From CALBTQ01 sp036725605 (GTDB taxonomy: Bacteria; Lernaellota; Lernaellaia; Lernaellales; Lernaellaceae): DNA of 64,000 nt. How positions within the stretch are numbered: the stretch's first letter is position 1; every line of letters begins with the position of its first letter. Of this stretch, positions 1 through 7,474 are shown piece after piece. The position numbers were made by a program, and so were the translations under genes. Below the pieces are notes generated by a model. The model was not told the origin of the DNA and ran no database searches. It worked only from the letters and a program-made list of their open reading frames with translations. The DNA is taken from NCBI GenBank assembly GCA_036725605.1, contig DAIMDW010000025.1, forward strand, positions 1 to 64,000, in the 5' to 3' direction.

Positions 1-435
1 AAAGTCCTGGAAGTCCTTCAGTTCGACTCTCAAATGCGCATTTATCGACAGTCTCCACCAGCCCCGGGCTTTTTTATGCTTCACAACATTAAAAACACCC
101 ATATGGCGGTAAGACACGGATCGACAGAAGCGACAATTTTGCCAAAAATGTGATTTTTTTTGGGGGCTCGTTGTCGCTTCATTAGAAAAAAAATGATACA
201 ATTACACATCTAAGCTATTGATAAAATGATATATTTGACCGATATTATCCCTGTGAGGAAATTTTCCGTGTTTTTTAATTATTGCGAAAATTTTCCTTGC
301 AATCCGAAAATGAACTAGTGTATATAGAAGATACAGAAGATATAGAAGCCGCTAAAGCCGAAGTTGACAAGAAGAGATAATAAGCGCGAAAGCGCAGAAG
401 ATACTAAACAAGGTTTTAATTATCAGGAGGTTTCG
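1..435. other. non-coding leader region upstream of the first gene
   Basis: I see no supportable gene here. The left 55 bases hold the end of a small inverted-repeat element described separately. From about 170 to 330 the region is markedly AT-rich, as expected of a promoter region. A possible sigma70-type pair is TTGATA (218-223) and TATTAT (243-248), but the 19-bp spacing is long, so this is weak. The first gene's ribosome binding site sits at the right end (425-430). Confidence 0.5.
36..55 (-). repeat. end of a MITE-like element (20-bp match to 11858-11877)
   Basis: These 20 bases are the exact reverse complement of 11858-11877, which covers the left terminal inverted repeat of the MITE-like element at 11859-11984. 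Similarity stops after 20 bases, so this may be a related element with a different interior, or a truncated copy cut by the window edge. Confidence 0.6.
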
Positions 436-1398
436 ATGAAGATGTACCGTATGTTCAGCCTGGCCTTACTCATTTCCTTTATTTTTGCCGGCACCGCCTT
501 TGCGGGCGTACCCATTATTGTTGGCGACTATGTTTGGTTTGACGAAAACGGCAACGGTCTGCAGGACGACGGCGCCGAAAACGGCATCAACGGCGTGCGG
601 GTCATTTTCTATCGCGACTACGAGTGCAATGGCGTGATCGACGGCAACGACGAAATTTACGATTACGATTACACGGCCGACGACGAATACGGCAACCCGG
701 GCTACTATTACATTCCGGCGATCAGCAGTTTCTGCTTCGTCGCGTTCCTGGACTTCGATTACGTCCCCGCCGGTCTGGTGTCGAGCACGCCGGAAGAGCT
801 CTCGGTGGTCGACCTGCCCGACTACGACTACTTCGAAGTAGACTTCGGTCTGAAAGATCCGACCACGACGCCGCAGCCGGAATTCGCCTGCCCCAAGACC
901 ATCGGCTTCTGGAAACAGCAGTTCAAACAGCAGCATTCGGCCAAATACAGCCAGGAAGAATTGAACCTGATCGTCGCGGCCGCGTTGGAACTGACCGACG
1001 TGTTCGATGACTACCAGGACATCGAAGATGCGCTGCTGATGGACGGCAACGGTTATCATCATGGTCGCGGTTGCCACGGCGGTCGCGGTCACCACGGCCA
1101 CGGCAAGTGCGGCGGCTGCCACCATGGCCGTAACGACATGCAGGACAAGGCCGAACAGCAGTTCGCCGCCCTGTTGCTCAACCTGGCCGCCTACGACGTG
1201 ATCGGCCAGATCGGCTTCCCGGCCGGCTTGGGCGAAGACACTCCGCTGTTCCTTTACTACATCGACGCGGACACCGTGGGCGAAGCGTTTGCCCAGATCG
1301 AATGGTCGATCGTCAACAGCACCTGGCTGGAATGGGCGAAAACCGCCGCCGATATGATCAACAACGGCTGGGGCATCGACCTGGATTGTGAACTGTAA
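436..1398 (+). CDS. exported SdrD_B-like domain protein with His/Gly-rich insert
   Basis: The protein has 320 residues. The start is set by AGGAGG at 425-430, five bases before the ATG; an upstream TTG at 364 has no comparable site. A signal peptide (MKMYRMFSLALLISFIFAG, cleavage after AFA) leads into a domain with the SdrD B-like signature GDYVWFDENGNGLQDDG, a Ca-binding Ig-like fold in surface proteins. The C-terminal half begins CPKTIGFWKQQ, a motif I have seen after such domains in exported proteins, and is interrupted by a His/Gly/Cys-rich stretch (about residues 217-235) that could bind metal. Function unknown; probably extracellular or cell-surface. A terminator follows immediately. 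Confidence 0.75.
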   Translation: MKMYRMFSLALLISFIFAGTAFAGVPIIVGDYVWFDENGNGLQDDGAENGINGVRVIFYRDYECNGVIDGNDEIYDYDYTADDEYGNPGYYYIPAISSFCFVAFLDFDYVPAGLVSSTPEELSVVDLPDYDYFEVDFGLKDPTTTPQPEFACPKTIGFWKQQFKQQHSAKYSQEELNLIVAAALELTDVFDDYQDIEDALLMDGNGYHHGRGCHGGRGHHGHGKCGGCHHGRNDMQDKAEQQFAALLLNLAAYDVIGQIGFPAGLGEDTPLFLYYIDADTVGEAFAQIEWSIVNSTWLEWAKTAADMINNGWGIDLDCEL

Positions 1399-1425
1399 AT
1401 CATCCTGATAAACGATCGATAAACG

Positions 1426-1457
1426 ATCCGGCCTCGCTTGCGGGGCCGGATTTTTTT
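1426..1457 (+). terminator. rho-independent terminator
   Basis: ATCCGGCC (1426-1433) pairs with GGCCGGAT (1444-1451), followed by a run of T to 1457. It lies 28 bases after the stop of the SdrD_B-like gene. Confidence 0.85.
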
Positions 1458-1539
1458 AATCCTTTATATGTAAAACTGCCGTTACAGTCATCCGTGACTT
1501 TTTCGGCTGACGGTCGACGAAAAGCGCGGCGTCTCCCTT

Positions 1540-1581
1540 CATTTTCGGCTCGCCGAAAATGGCGACCCATCCCTGGGTCGC
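1540..1581. repeat. two adjacent perfect hairpins between convergent genes
   Basis: CATTTTCGG (1540-1548) pairs with CCGAAAATG (1553-1561) across CTCG. Immediately after it, GCGACCCA (1562-1569) pairs with TGGGTCGC (1574-1581). They lie just past the 3' end of the isocitrate lyase gene and may end its transcript or protect its 3' end. Confidence 0.55.
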
Positions 1582-1605
1582 GGTGAGTCCGCTTGGTCGG
1601 CAACC

Positions 1606-2751
1606 TCAGACGACTTTGTCTTCCGGCAGATCCTCGACAAACTCCAGGCCCAGGCGGGCGCTGTCGAACATCTTGCCGGCCAGATGATGATAGGGCACGC
1701 CGCTGAAGAAATGGTGGCTCTTGGTCGGAAAATCCTTGCCCTCTTCCCATTCCTTCTTTTGCAGGTTGATGTAGCCCTGCTGTTTCTGCGCGGCCATCTC
1801 CGACAGCAACACGCTCATGCCGTGGCCCATCGCATGTTGGCCGCCGAGGGTGATGAACAGGAACTTGATGCCCATTTCGCCCAGTTCGTCAAAGGTGATG
1901 GGCTTTTCATCGTTGTACCACTTGAAGGACGACGAATAGTTGAAGGCGAACTTGGCGTCGGGATAGCGCTTGTGCACCTCGCTGGTGAAGGTCTCCAGCG
2001 GTCCGCGATCGGAGGTGGGGAACTCGCACCAGATCAGATCGGGCACGCCGGAATCCAGGTACGTCAGGGCGCGATTGACCGCCAGGTCCATACCGCGCGC
2101 CGACTCGGGTGCGTCGACGGCGCTCAGACCGTCGGTGCGGGCGATGATGACGAAATCCTTGTTGCCCAGATCGTCGGCGACCGCGCGCATCATCTTGAGC
2201 TTTCCGACCATCTCGCCCGGGGAGATCAGCGCCTTGCCGCCGATGTGTCCGCAACGCTTGGGCAGCACCTGATCTTCGATGTGCGCGGCGGCCACGCCGG
2301 CGTTGACGTACAGTTCGGTGGTGCGTTGCACGTTAAAGGCGTTGCCGTAACCGCCGTCCATATCCACGACGATCGGCGGGATGTCCAGGTGCTTGGGCGG
2401 GATGTTTTTCTCCGGCTCGCCCACGGCCATGGTCAACTGGAACTTGCGCAGGCCGCTGACCACGCGCCGCGCGGCATCGGCGATTTCCACGCTGGTGTAC
2501 ATGTCCATGTCCGTCGTGCCCACGTGGCCGATGGCGAAGGAATAACCGCTGAAGTACACGGCCTTGAAGCCGTAATACATGACCAACTGTGCGCCGAAGG
2601 GATCGTACACGCCGGGGCCGAACAGGTACGGCTCGGTCTTGAGCAACTGCCGCATACGCGTGCTCGGATGCACGAAGCGCGAGGCGGGAACTTTAAATCC
2701 CGGCGGCAATAATGGGGTTTCGACCAATTCCATTTTCTCTTGTTTCGCCAT
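1606..2751 (-). CDS. aceA: isocitrate lyase
   Basis: Cleaves isocitrate to succinate and glyoxylate, the first step of the glyoxylate shunt, in the cytoplasm. The 381-residue protein shows the superfamily barrel with Mg-binding VDMDGGYG (about residue 128-135), AHIEDQVLPKRCGHIGGK, in which KRCGH is the family's KKCGH catalytic loop with the catalytic Cys, and IIARTDG. It is shorter than the E. coli enzyme (about 434 residues). The superfamily also includes 2-methylisocitrate lyase, but the partner malate synthase immediately upstream favours isocitrate lyase. The start is supported by GGGAGGAGA upstream. It lies 44 bases behind malate synthase, probably in the same operon. Confidence 0.88.
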   Translation of the reverse strand: MAKQEKMELVETPLLPPGFKVPASRFVHPSTRMRQLLKTEPYLFGPGVYDPFGAQLVMYYGFKAVYFSGYSFAIGHVGTTDMDMYTSVEIADAARRVVSGLRKFQLTMAVGEPEKNIPPKHLDIPPIVVDMDGGYGNAFNVQRTTELYVNAGVAAAHIEDQVLPKRCGHIGGKALISPGEMVGKLKMMRAVADDLGNKDFVIIARTDGLSAVDAPESARGMDLAVNRALTYLDSGVPDLIWCEFPTSDRGPLETFTSEVHKRYPDAKFAFNYSSSFKWYNDEKPITFDELGEMGIKFLFITLGGQHAMGHGMSVLLSEMAAQKQQGYINLQKKEWEEGKDFPTKSHHFFSGVPYHHLAGKMFDSARLGLEFVEDLPEDKVV

Positions 2752-2795
2752 AATCCTTTTCTCCTCCCAAAACGATTGTCGAGATTTTCAAGTCA

Positions 2796-4349
2796 TCAGA
2801 CCGGATCGTGCCGGCCTTCTTTCATCATTTTTTCGGTCAATTGCCGCGCCCGGCGGTAACGCTCGACGATCTCGGCGGGCGTGTCGGGCGGCAGTTCGGC
2901 GAGGATCGTCGCCAGTTCCTCGTCGTAAACGGCGCTGACGGTTTCCGGCGTGTGCAACACCGGCCGGCCGTCGTCGCCGAGAATTTCCACCTCGTCGCGA
3001 TGCTTGATGCGCTGATGGATCATCAACCGGTAGATACGGTCGGTGGCCAGGTCCTCCATATAGCCGTTGATCAGGCTCGCGCCCTTGCCGCTCAGGTAAC
3101 CGAAGCGGTAATGGATCGTCGTGCGCACCGCCGCGCGCGTGCCGGCGAGCGTTTTTTGCCCGACGCCCAACGGCGCCACGCGCAGGTTGGGATAGCGTTC
3201 CAGGCCGCGCACGAGGCCCAGTTGATTGGGGAACGGAAACTGCGCGAGCGCGATTTCATTCTGGTCCGGGTGGCCGGTCCACGCGCCGTCCATGCCGGAG
3301 TTCGCTTCGTTCTTTTTGTCTTCGGCCAGCACCTTGAGCGCGCGATCGTTGAGGTCGGCGTCGACGCGGCTGGGGTACAGCGCGGTCATGCCGCCGATCG
3401 CCAGGATGCCGCGCTTGTGGCAGATCTCCGGAATCAACTCGCGGATGTGCTGGAAGAACGGCACGTTGTGCGGAATCGTGTTGCGATCGGGCAGCACCCA
3501 TTGCGGATCGTGCAGGTTGAAGTTGATCAGGCTGGCCATGTAATCCCACCGGCCGAGGTTGAGCCCGACGATGTGATCGCGCAGATGGTACATGAACTCT
3601 TCGAACTGGTAGGCCATCGGAAAGCTCTCGACCAGGGCCATCGCCTTGATGGTATCGGGGGCCCAGCCACGCGCTTTTTGGATTGCCTTGAACACGTCGT
3701 TCCACCATTGCCCCTCTTCGGCGGCCTCGGTTTTCGGAATGTAAAAGGACAGCGGGTGTTTGAGCTTCGCGATATCGACTTGATAGGCGATCATCGCCAC
3801 GTCGAACAGCGACGCCGAGGTCACCTCGCCGGGCACGACGCCCGCCTGGCCCAGATGCAGGCCGCGCGCGCGGTTGAAGATCACCGTTTTGCTCGACTGA
3901 ATCGGCACGGTCGCGCCGGTTTTGGCGTCGACATAGGTCAGTTCGCCGTAAAGGGCGGCCAGGATATTGTCGATGCCCAGCAGCAGATTCGGCCAGTGAT
4001 TGGCCATGGAATCCTCCAGGTCGAGCATCACGCCGGGCGCGCCGGAGTTGAGCATCTTGACGACCAACTCGGCGTCGTCGGCCGGGCCGGTCATCTGGTT
4101 GCGCTGATCGCTCACCCAATCCGGCAAGGCGATTTTCCAGTCGCCCTTGATCGCCGCGGACGGCGGCAAATAATCGAGCGCCTCGCCGTCGAGCGTGCGT
4201 CGCAATACCTCGCGGCGCTTGGTGAACAGGTTTTTCTGTTGCGGCGTGAATTGACGATGCAACGGCAGGAAAAAGTCCATGAATCCGGCCGGCAGATCCC
4301 GCTGCGGATCGAAGCCGGACGGCGCCGTGTTCATCTGCGGATAATCCAT
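2796..4349 (-). CDS. aceB: malate synthase
   Basis: Condenses glyoxylate with acetyl-CoA to malate, the second glyoxylate-shunt step. The protein has 517 residues, near the usual length of the A isoform (about 530). The malate synthase signature is present as RDHIVGLNLGRWDYMASL, with LDLEDSMANHWPN upstream and the conserved GGMTALYP further on. I place the start at the ATG at 4349 because GGGAGG lies seven bases before it; a GTG at 4364 would lie across that site. First gene of the two-gene glyoxylate operon, allowing growth on acetate or fatty acids. Confidence 0.93.
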   Translation of the reverse strand: MDYPQMNTAPSGFDPQRDLPAGFMDFFLPLHRQFTPQQKNLFTKRREVLRRTLDGEALDYLPPSAAIKGDWKIALPDWVSDQRNQMTGPADDAELVVKMLNSGAPGVMLDLEDSMANHWPNLLLGIDNILAALYGELTYVDAKTGATVPIQSSKTVIFNRARGLHLGQAGVVPGEVTSASLFDVAMIAYQVDIAKLKHPLSFYIPKTEAAEEGQWWNDVFKAIQKARGWAPDTIKAMALVESFPMAYQFEEFMYHLRDHIVGLNLGRWDYMASLINFNLHDPQWVLPDRNTIPHNVPFFQHIRELIPEICHKRGILAIGGMTALYPSRVDADLNDRALKVLAEDKKNEANSGMDGAWTGHPDQNEIALAQFPFPNQLGLVRGLERYPNLRVAPLGVGQKTLAGTRAAVRTTIHYRFGYLSGKGASLINGYMEDLATDRIYRLMIHQRIKHRDEVEILGDDGRPVLHTPETVSAVYDEELATILAELPPDTPAEIVERYRRARQLTEKMMKEGRHDPV

Positions 4350-4681
4350 CGAATGTCCTCCCACCGGCTGACCGGATACTTTTCTTGCCGAACGATACGG
4401 ATCGTCTCAACGCCCGGACATGGCTGACTTCACGATTCGGTTGCAGTTTATTTTTTGTCGTACAAATAACGGCCCATTACGCAACGCAGGCCGAATTCTC
4501 TCTTTTTCTCGTTTTCACCGGGATTCGGCTTCACTTTGAAGATTAATTCCTTTTGGCAAAAAATCCAGGGCAACGGCGTTTTTTTCCCGGAAATAACGCG
4601 AAAATACGCGACGATGAACCGCGCTAGAGTTTTGCCGCGCAATCCCCTACAATCGGGGCGGCAAAATTGCTGGAGGCCATG
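4350..4681. other. divergent intergenic region, no gene seen
   Basis: This 332-base stretch separates the divergently transcribed malate synthase and Asp-stalk protein genes and must hold both promoters. I see an AT-rich patch near 4440-4470 and another near 4530-4570, but no convincing -35/-10 pair. A GGAGG at 4672-4676 is the ribosome binding site of the rightward gene. Confidence 0.4.
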
Positions 4682-6256
4682 ATGAACCGTCGCTTGCATC
4701 TCGCGTTCGCCCTGTTTTTCTGCCTGGCGCTGCCCGCGCTCGCCGGCGCGGACTTCGATCCCACGCTGCATCAACGCGCGGACGATTACAACCAATGGCT
4801 GCCGGAATGGCACCACGGCGACCTGGGCGGCCTGACCACCGCGGTGGCCTTCACCGACACCAACTACGACGAATTGGCCGCCGTCCATTACCAGGGCGAC
4901 AGTCTGATCTGGACGGGCATGTACCTGGGCAGCCAGGCGATCCGCTATCTGATCACCGGCGAGCAACAGGCGCACGACGAGATCGAAACGATCGTCACTT
5001 ACATGCATAACGCGATGGACATGACCGACACCCTCGGCTACATGCCGCGTTGGGCCGGTCACGACGAATGGCCGTGGAACGCCTCGTTTCCGGACGAGCA
5101 TTCATGGAAGGTGAAAGGCGTCGGTGAGTGGGAAGGCTATTTCTGGGTTTGCCAGACCAGCCGCGACCAATACAGCGGTTATATCTGGGGCATGGCCTGG
5201 GCCTACGACGCGCTGCAAAACGAAACGCTGAAGCAGTGGATCCGCGACGATCTGGCCGACGTCGCCGAGATGCTGGAAACCAACCAGTGGCACATCACCG
5301 ACCACAACGGGCAATGGACCGGCAACAACGCGCACTGGGTCGGGCCGCTGATGCGCATCGCCTGGCTGGCGAACATCGCCCACGTGCTCGACGAACCGTA
5401 TTACTGGGAGTTGCTGGAAACGCAATACCAGATCAACAAGCCGTTTTTGGCGATCGACGCGAACTCGTTCATCAACAAGTACAGCGAATATTACGGCAAC
5501 AACCTGCGCCACCTGGCCTTCCAGGCCATCTTCCGGCTGTGGCCCGATCGCGCCGAACTGGAAGACCTATGGAACGTCTGGATGAAGCAGAATCGTCCGT
5601 GGGTGAAAAACACGAACAATCCGTGGTTCGATGCGGTGCACGTCACCGGCTGTCTGCGTCTGGGCGTGTGCGACGAGGACGAACTGGCCGACATCGAGGA
5701 AGACACCTCGCGTACGCTGGGACTTTATTGGGACGTGCCCAACGCGAAACCGGAAATCACCTGCTCGGACATGGAACTCGATCCGTTTTCGGTGTTCATG
5801 AATGACCTGCTCAACGAGGTGCCGTGGCTGCGCGAATTGATCGACATCAAGCCGCAAACGAAGGATCCGCGCGAGCTGAACGATCGGCACTGGACCGACA
5901 TGTACTGGCAGAGCCACGGGGTGTTCGAAGCCTCGTGCTATCACGCCGCCGAGCCGTTGTTCGTCGGGTGCGGCTTCGATTATCTGGTGGCGTATTACGT
6001 CAGCGTCTACTACGGCATCCTGCCCGGCGACGGACCTTACGGCGACGACGATTTCCCGGATGATGACGACACGACGGACGACGATACCGTCGACGACGAC
6101 ACCGCTGACGACGATGTGGCCGATGATGACGCGGTCGACGACGACGCGGCGGATGATGACGCAATCGATGACGACGCTGTTGATGACGATGCGGCTGATG
6201 ACGACGTAACTACTGATGATGACGATGATAATGACGACGATGGATGCGGTTGCTGA
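4682..6256 (+). CDS. exported Asp-stalk protein ending in CGC, unknown function
   Basis: The protein has 524 residues. GGAGG (4672-4676) favours the second of two adjacent ATGs (4682). A signal peptide (NRRLHLAFALFFCLALPALA) precedes about 430 residues rich in Trp, Tyr and helix-like stretches such as SGYIWGMAWAYDAL and GQWTGNNAHWVGPL, reminiscent of an alpha/alpha-toroid carbohydrate-active fold, though I cannot name a family. The last 70 residues are an Asp stalk of DDDxx units (DDDTV, DDDTA, DDDVA, DDDAV) that ends DDDGCGC at the very C terminus. The tail has no transmembrane segment and no Arg cluster, so it is not a MYXO-CTERM or GlyGly-CTERM tag. Likely displayed on the cell surface. 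Confidence 0.7.
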   Translation: MNRRLHLAFALFFCLALPALAGADFDPTLHQRADDYNQWLPEWHHGDLGGLTTAVAFTDTNYDELAAVHYQGDSLIWTGMYLGSQAIRYLITGEQQAHDEIETIVTYMHNAMDMTDTLGYMPRWAGHDEWPWNASFPDEHSWKVKGVGEWEGYFWVCQTSRDQYSGYIWGMAWAYDALQNETLKQWIRDDLADVAEMLETNQWHITDHNGQWTGNNAHWVGPLMRIAWLANIAHVLDEPYYWELLETQYQINKPFLAIDANSFINKYSEYYGNNLRHLAFQAIFRLWPDRAELEDLWNVWMKQNRPWVKNTNNPWFDAVHVTGCLRLGVCDEDELADIEEDTSRTLGLYWDVPNAKPEITCSDMELDPFSVFMNDLLNEVPWLRELIDIKPQTKDPRELNDRHWTDMYWQSHGVFEASCYHAAEPLFVGCGFDYLVAYYVSVYYGILPGDGPYGDDDFPDDDDTTDDDTVDDDTADDDVADDDAVDDDAADDDAIDDDAVDDDAADDDVTTDDDDDNDDDGCGC

Positions 6257-6547
6257 GGACGATCGAGTCTGGCGAATGTTCTTGAATAATCGTTCAAGGG
6301 AACTGTATATTTTTTAGGCTAACTCTATAAATTAATTACGCAATGTAACGCTATGTGAAAATTTTTCCTAACCTCTAATATTTCCATATGATTCATTCCT
6401 TTGGCATACTGGGCGAAAAGTTCAATTTCCCCTTTATTATCAATGAGTTAATAAATAATTAGTATATTTGTTCTTTTTCGGCATTTTCTTTGCTCTACAC
6501 TGCATGGTTCCGAAATATCCGTTTGCGGAAAAAGAGGGGTGGACGAT

Positions 6548-7468
6548 ATGAAGGGATTACGGGAGATCCATTCAGCGACTTGGCGTTTATTTGCCTACTT
6601 CGTCTTGATTTCTTGCGTGTATTTCAGCCTGGCTTTAAGCCCACACACAATCTGGAACAAGACCTTCGCCCTGGCGCAGAGCCCGGACGGTCCGGAATTG
6701 CTGGAGATCACGCCGGACATCACGCGCAACAACGTGGTTCTGAACGTGGACATTTTCGGTGTGAATCTGAACAACATCTATGACTTGCGCCTGACGCAGA
6801 ACAACCGGTTCATTGTGGCGGAAGATGTGCAGATCATCGCGCCGAATCACGTCAACTGCAATTTCGACTTCGTTTGCGTCAGCCCCGGCGAATACGATCT
6901 GTGGATCGAGACGTCCAGCGGCGTTTCGGAACTGCCCAAGAGCATGCTGATCAAAGGAACCGGCCACTGCGGCGGCGATGACGACGATACAACCGACGAT
7001 GACACGGCCGACGACGACGTGGCCGATGACGACGTGGCCGACGACGACGTGGCCGACGACGACGTGGCCGACGATGACGTGGCCGACGATGACGTGGCCG
7101 ACGACGACCTGGCCGATGATGACCTGGCCGACGACGACCTGGCCGATGACGATACCGGTGGCGACGATGACGACACCACCCCGGCCGGCGACGATGACAC
7201 CGGTGGCGATGATGACGACACCACCCCGGCCGGCGACGATGACACCGGCGGCGATGATGACGACACCACCCCGGCGGCCGACGACGACGTGACCGACGAT
7301 GACACCGCGCATGATGACGACGTGACCGACGACGACATCACCGATCCGGAACTTCCGCCGGACGATGACGAAGACGATTCGATGTTGCCCAACGGTGACG
7401 ACGATGGCGACGATGACGATGACGACGACGATGCGGAAGACGGTGATTCGGGCGGCTGCGCCTGCTAA
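6548..7468 (+). CDS. exported IPT-like domain protein with long Asp stalk ending in CAC
   Basis: The protein has 306 residues. The ATG at 6548 follows a GAGGGG stretch; a GTG at 6539 is possible. An N-terminal hydrophobic segment (FAYFVLISCVYFSLAL) should export it. Residues about 50-135 look like one immunoglobulin-like IPT/TIG domain (LLEITPDITRNNVVLNVDIFG through GEYDLWIETSSG). The remaining 165 residues are almost pure Asp stalk: nine 5-residue ADDDV/ADDDL units, then three 15-residue units of TGGDDDDTTPAGDDD type, ending DSGGCAC. It repeats the tail design of the preceding gene with a different head domain. The upstream 291 bases (6257-6547) are AT-rich and hold no gene. Confidence 0.7.
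   Translation: MKGLREIHSATWRLFAYFVLISCVYFSLALSPHTIWNKTFALAQSPDGPELLEITPDITRNNVVLNVDIFGVNLNNIYDLRLTQNNRFIVAEDVQIIAPNHVNCNFDFVCVSPGEYDLWIETSSGVSELPKSMLIKGTGHCGGDDDDTTDDDTADDDVADDDVADDDVADDDVADDDVADDDVADDDLADDDLADDDLADDDTGGDDDDTTPAGDDDTGGDDDDTTPAGDDDTGGDDDDTTPAADDDVTDDDTAHDDDVTDDDITDPELPPDDDEDDSMLPNGDDDGDDDDDDDDAEDGDSGGCAC
7007..7141 (+). repeat. 15-bp tandem repeat, nine units, in coding sequence
   Basis: Nine consecutive 15-base units of the form GCCGAYGAYGACSTG encode ADDDV (six) then ADDDL (three). Third-position GAC/GAT differences between units show they are not all recent identical copies, but the perfect phase invites slippage. Confidence 0.9.
7154..7288 (+). repeat. 45-bp tandem repeat, three units, in coding sequence
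   Basis: Three near-identical 45-base units (7154-7198, 7199-7243, 7244-7288) encode TGGDDDDTTPAGDDD; the third ends PAADDD. The few differences are mostly synonymous, which suggests recent amplification. Confidence 0.9.
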
Positions 7469-7474
7469 CTGAAT

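Noticed and set aside
2808..4427. Plus-strand frame opposite malate synthase
   Set aside because: Antisense shadow without domain motifs or ribosome binding site; malate synthase signature is clear on the minus strand.
4448..5101. Minus-strand frame between malate synthase and the Asp-stalk gene
   Set aside because: Most of it is antisense to the signal peptide and head of the Asp-stalk protein; the non-overlapping part is AT-rich and has no motif.
6037..6297. Minus-strand frame encoding poly-Ser (SSS-A/T-V units)
   Set aside because: It is the antisense reading of the GAC/GAT Asp stalk; the plus-strand gene has signal peptide, ribosome binding site and a folded head. The same holds for the Ser-rich frame at 6847-7392.
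7007..7288. CRISPR-like regular repeats
   Set aside because: Units are contiguous with no spacers and stay in the coding frame of the Asp-stalk protein.
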